From the NCBI GenBank assembly GCA_021845835.1, contig JAJZVE010000185.1:1-8239 (forward strand): 8,239 nucleotides of DNA. The letters run 5' to 3'. The DNA is from Pseudomonadota bacterium. GTDB lineage: Bacteria; Pseudomonadota; Alphaproteobacteria; Acetobacterales; Acetobacteraceae. Each line of letters begins with the position of its first letter. The first letter of the stretch is position 1. Made by a program: the position numbers and the translations under genes. The notes beneath the pieces were generated by a model. That model worked only from the letters and a program-made list of their open reading frames with translations, was not told the DNA's origin and did not search any database. Positions 5,882 through 8,239 of the stretch are shown here, one piece after another.

Positions 5882-6735
5882 GCCAGGGCGGTGTCCACCG
5901 TGCGGGCGACGCTGTCCTGCCACGGCGGCAGCGCCACGCCGAAGCGGGCGGCGAGCCGGCCGCAATCGAGCCGCGAATCCGGTGGCCGGCGCGCGGGCGT
6001 CGGCCAGTCCGCGGTCGCGATCGCCTCGACCACGGGACGCCGCAGGCCGTGCCGCTCGGCGCGCGCGAACACCGCTTCCGCAAGGCCGTGCCAGGTGGTC
6101 GCGCCGCTGCCGGCGGCATGAAAGATGCCGCCCGCGTGGCCGTCCCAGCTATCGGCGAGGGCCAGGATGGCGGCGGCGAGGTCGGCGGCGGCGGTCGGGC
6201 AGCCGCGCTGGTCGGCGACCACGCGCAGCCGGTCGGTCCGGCGCGCCGCATTCAGCATGGTGAGCACGAAATTCTTGCCGCGCGGCGCATAGACCCAGGA
6301 GGTGCGCAGGATCAGCGCCCGCGCGCCCGACGCCAGCACCGCCTCCTCGCCGGCGCGCTTGCTCGCGCCATAGACGCCGGTGGGACTGGTCGCGTCGTCC
6401 TCGACGTAGGGCGCGCCCTTCAGCCCGTCGAACACGTAATCGGTGGAAATATGGATCAGCCGCGCGCCGTGCGCAGCGCACCAGGCGGCGAGCGCGGCCG
6501 GGCCGTCGCGGTTGGCGCGCCAGGCGGCCTCGGGTTCGCTCTCGGCCTTGTCCACCGCGGTATAGGCGGCGGCGTTGACCACCAGCGCCGGCGCTGCCGC
6601 GTCCAGCACCGCGCGCAGCGTCTCCGGCCGGTCGAAGTCGAAATCGGGCCGCCCGACCGCGCGCAACGCCCGATCGCCGGGCGCGGCGGCCAGCGCCTGC
6701 GCCACCTGCCCGGCGCCGCCGGTGACCAGGATCAT
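5878..6735 (-). CDS. rfbD: dTDP-4-dehydrorhamnose reductase
   Basis: This 285-residue protein is the last enzyme of dTDP-L-rhamnose synthesis. It reduces dTDP-4-dehydro-L-rhamnose with NAD(P)H in the cytoplasm. It is an extended short-chain dehydrogenase: the cofactor loop is TGGAGQVA at 5-12, NAAAYTAVDKAE at 54-65 is a strong RfbD signature, STDYVFDG lies at 97-104, and the YxxxK pair is Tyr122 and Lys126 in YGASK. RTSWVYAPRGKNF at 144-156 and RGCPT at 177-181 are also typical. The frame is open a further 120 codons upstream, but that part is a shadow of rfbC. The ATG at 6735 starts exactly at the first beta strand and lies 4 bp from the rfbC stop. The stop overlaps the GTG of the GT2 gene. 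The alternative symbol is rmlD. Confidence 0.95.
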   Translation of the reverse strand: MILVTGGAGQVAQALAAAPGDRALRAVGRPDFDFDRPETLRAVLDAAAPALVVNAAAYTAVDKAESEPEAAWRANRDGPAALAAWCAAHGARLIHISTDYVFDGLKGAPYVEDDATSPTGVYGASKRAGEEAVLASGARALILRTSWVYAPRGKNFVLTMLNAARRTDRLRVVADQRGCPTAAADLAAAILALADSWDGHAGGIFHAAGSGATTWHGLAEAVFARAERHGLRRPVVEAIATADWPTPARRPPDSRLDCGRLAARFGVALPPWQDSVARTVDTALA

Positions 6736-6739
6736 GCGG

Positions 6740-7297
6740 CTACACCCGGAACCACTGTTCGCATTCGCCAAGCCGCGGCAACGCGCGGTCCTTCTCCGAC
6801 AGCGCTGCCGCCGCCGGCGCCACCGGCCAGGGCAGCGCGAGGTCGGGATCGTCCCAGACCACGCCGCGTTCGCTCGCGCGGTCGTAATCGGCGGTGACCT
6901 TGTAGAGCACCTCGGTATCCGGCGCGAGCGTGCAGAACCCGTGCAGGAAGCCGCCCGGGATCCACAACTGGCTCCAGTTCGCGGCGGACAGCTCGGCGGC
7001 GACGTGCTGTCCGTAGGTCGGGGAGCCGTGGCGGATATCCACCGCCACGTCCCAGATGGCGCCGCGCACGCAGCGCACCAGCTTGCCCTGCACATGCGGC
7101 GCGATCTGGCAGTGCAGGCCGCGCACCGTGCCGGTCTTCACCGACAGGCTCTGGTTGTCCTGGATGAAGTGCGCATCGACGCCGGCGGCGGCGAAGCGCG
7201 CGGCGTTGAAGGTTTCCGAGAAGAACCCGCGCGCATCGGCAAAGCGCGGCGGCGTCAGCAGGATCACGTCGGGGATGGCGAGGCGCTCGACTTTCAT
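6740..7297 (-). CDS. rfbC: dTDP-4-dehydrorhamnose 3,5-epimerase
   Basis: This 185-residue cupin-fold enzyme epimerises dTDP-4-dehydro-6-deoxy-D-glucose at C3 and C5. Length and motifs are normal: RGFFSETFN at 23-31, QDNQS at 46-50, RGLHCQ at 59-64 with catalytic His62, GKLVRC with Lys72, FLHGF with His119, and VLYKVTADYDRASERGVVWDDP at 130-151 (an intact RmlC block) with Tyr138. I chose the ATG at 7297 (MKVERLAIPDV) because it matches the usual RfbC N-terminus. A second ATG at 7306 would add three residues (MPA), and neither has a clear ribosome site. It lies 13 bp after rfbA and 4 bp before rfbD, so translation is probably coupled along the operon. The alternative symbol is rmlC. Confidence 0.95.
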   Translation of the reverse strand: MKVERLAIPDVILLTPPRFADARGFFSETFNAARFAAAGVDAHFIQDNQSLSVKTGTVRGLHCQIAPHVQGKLVRCVRGAIWDVAVDIRHGSPTYGQHVAAELSAANWSQLWIPGGFLHGFCTLAPDTEVLYKVTADYDRASERGVVWDDPDLALPWPVAPAAAALSEKDRALPRLGECEQWFRV

Positions 7298-7310
7298 CGC
7301 GGGCATCCGT

Positions 7311-8189
7311 TCAGGTGTGCAACCCCTCGGCGAGATCGGCCAGCACGCGGCCGAGTTCGGTCTTGCCGAGCGCGCGCGCCTGTTGGCGCAGCATGTGATT
7401 GTCGATCCAGCCCATACGGTATGCCACTTCCTCCGGGCAGCCGACCAGCATGCCCTGGCGCGACTGGATGGTCTGCACGAAGGTTGCCGCCTGCAGCAGC
7501 GAATCCGGCGTGCCGGCGTCCAGCCAGGCGCAGCCGCGGCCGAGCCGTTCCACCTGCAGCGAGCCTTCCTCCATATAAAGCCGGTTGAGATCGGTGATCT
7601 CCAGCTCGCCGCGCGCCGAGGGGCGCACGCGCTGCGCCATTTCGCCGACGCGCGCATCGTAGAAGTAGAGGCCGATCACCGCCCAGTTGGACTGCGGCGC
7701 CGCCGGCTTCTCAACGATGTCGAGCGCATGCCCGCTCGCGTCGATCGTCACCACGCCGTAGCGTTCGGGATCGCGCACCTGGTAGGCGAACACGGTCGCG
7801 CCGTGCCGGCGCGACGCGGCGTTGCGCAGCAGCACGGAGAGGTGGTCCGCGAAGATCAGGTTGTCGCCGAGCACCAGCGCGCAAGGATCGCCGGCAATCC
7901 AGTCGCGCCCGATGAGGAACGCCTGCGCCAGCCCTTCCGGGCGCGGCTGCTCGGCAAAGGTGAAGCGCACGCCGAAGCGTTCGCCATCGCCGAGCAGGCG
8001 GCGGAACTGCGGCAGGTCGCCGGGAGTGGAGATCACCAGGATGTCGCGGATGCCGGCCAGCATCAGCACCGACAGCGGATAGTACACCATCGGCTTGTCA
8101 TAGACCGGCAGCAATTGCTTCGACGCCGCCAGCGTCATCGGGTGCAGCCGCGTGCCGGAACCGCCGGCGAGGATGATGCCCTTGTTCAT
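7311..8189 (-). CDS. rfbA: Glucose-1-phosphate thymidylyltransferase
   Basis: This 292-residue protein is the normal length for RfbA, which makes dTDP-glucose from dTTP and glucose-1-phosphate and commits carbon to dTDP-rhamnose. The nucleotidyltransferase signature [13 protein letters not shown] is at 7-19, followed by [18 protein letters not shown] at 23-40. The metal-binding Asp is in LGDN (Asp109), EGLAQAF at 85-91 lines the sugar site, and EKP, GLYFYD and GELEITDLN mark the rest of the catalytic domain. The C-terminal [14 protein letters not shown] block is intact. The ATG at 8189 is preceded by the purine-rich GAGAAA, a weak ribosome site overlapping the upstream stop. It lies 9 bp after the rfbB stop. 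The family is usually feedback-inhibited by dTDP-L-rhamnose. The alternative symbol is rmlA. Confidence 0.96.
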   Translation of the reverse strand: MNKGIILAGGSGTRLHPMTLAASKQLLPVYDKPMVYYPLSVLMLAGIRDILVISTPGDLPQFRRLLGDGERFGVRFTFAEQPRPEGLAQAFLIGRDWIAGDPCALVLGDNLIFADHLSVLLRNAASRRHGATVFAYQVRDPERYGVVTIDASGHALDIVEKPAAPQSNWAVIGLYFYDARVGEMAQRVRPSARGELEITDLNRLYMEEGSLQVERLGRGCAWLDAGTPDSLLQAATFVQTIQSRQGMLVGCPEEVAYRMGWIDNHMLRQQARALGKTELGRVLADLAEGLHT

Positions 8190-8198
8190 AATGGTTTC

Positions 8199-8239
8199 TC
8201 AGGCAGCGCGGCCGAGCCGCTGGCCGGCATAGCGCGCGG
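8199..8239 (-). CDS. rfbB: C-terminal tail of a gene upstream of rfbA, probably dTDP-glucose 4,6-dehydratase
   Basis: Only the last 12 residues and the TGA stop are inside the window, reading ARYAGQRLGRAA. The tail resembles the common RfbB ending (aromatic, Gly, x, Arg/Gln, Arg, Leu/Ile, Gly). It is directly upstream of rfbA, with a 9 bp gap, and rfbB is the one missing enzyme of the rhamnose pathway. The assignment is inference from position and a short motif. The alternative symbol is rmlB. Confidence 0.6.
   Translation of the reverse strand, partial: ARYAGQRLGRAA

Noticed and set aside
5882..5965. Upstream ATG (5965) giving the GT2 a 28-residue N-terminal extension
   Set aside because: The extension is Arg/Pro/Gly-rich, unlike the family, and would overlap rfbD by 88 bp. 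The GTG at 5881 fits the GTGA overlap and the family N-terminus.
6736..7095. Open 120-codon extension in front of rfbD
   Set aside because: It is an alternate-frame reading of rfbC. RfbD proteins begin at the ATG at 6735 with the cofactor-binding strand.
7298..7657. Long N-terminal extension in front of rfbC
   Set aside because: It is an alternate-frame reading of rfbA. The usual RfbC N-terminus is found at 7297.
1..8239. Search for CRISPR arrays, tRNA/rRNA genes, insertion sequences, phage or defence genes
   Set aside because: No regularly spaced repeats, no recognisable RNA gene, and no transposase, integrase or defence-type protein. Essentially all sequence is accounted for by metabolic genes.

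Overview
This is a compact, very GC-rich (about 70% by eye) bacterial chromosome segment. Gene starts overlap or nearly touch stops, and GC bias at third codon positions leaves long arginine-rich shadow reading frames on the opposite strands. The protein repertoire and style suggest an alphaproteobacterium, most likely in the Rhodospirillales/Acetobacteraceae. That placement is an impression from composition and protein resemblance, because no rRNA or other marker gene is present.

The window holds two minus-strand operons separated by one plus-strand gene. The first operon reads leftward from about 4210 off the left edge. It encodes a D-2-hydroxyacid dehydrogenase, a small divergent 6-pyruvoyl-tetrahydropterin synthase/QueD-like protein, a GT4 glycosyltransferase, the 3-oxo-tetronate kinase OtnK, and the cut-off 3-oxo-tetronate 4-phosphate decarboxylase OtnC. 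Junctions are 12 bp gap, 4 bp overlap, 3 bp gap and 4 bp overlap, so the five genes are almost certainly co-transcribed. OtnK and OtnC are a known pair in degradation of four-carbon sugar acids (threonate, erythronate). Their linkage to a pterin-synthase-like protein with altered catalytic residues and to a glycosyltransferase is not a textbook pathway, and it is the most interesting part of the window.

A 107 bp divergent spacer (4211-4317), containing a short direct and inverted repeat cluster, separates this operon from a plus-strand RluA-family pseudouridine synthase (4318-4983). The 3' end of that gene overlaps, tail to tail, the end of the second operon by 32 bp.

The second operon reads leftward from beyond the right edge to 4952: the tail of rfbB, then rfbA, rfbC, rfbD and a GT2 glycosyltransferase. 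Together the four rfb enzymes convert glucose-1-phosphate to dTDP-L-rhamnose, and the GT2 is a reasonable candidate for using that donor on a cell-surface glycan. The GT2 is unusual in lacking the acidic pair normally seen in its first nucleotide-binding motif.

I found no tRNA, rRNA, CRISPR array, insertion sequence or phage gene. Apart from the 107 bp spacer, essentially every base is coding.
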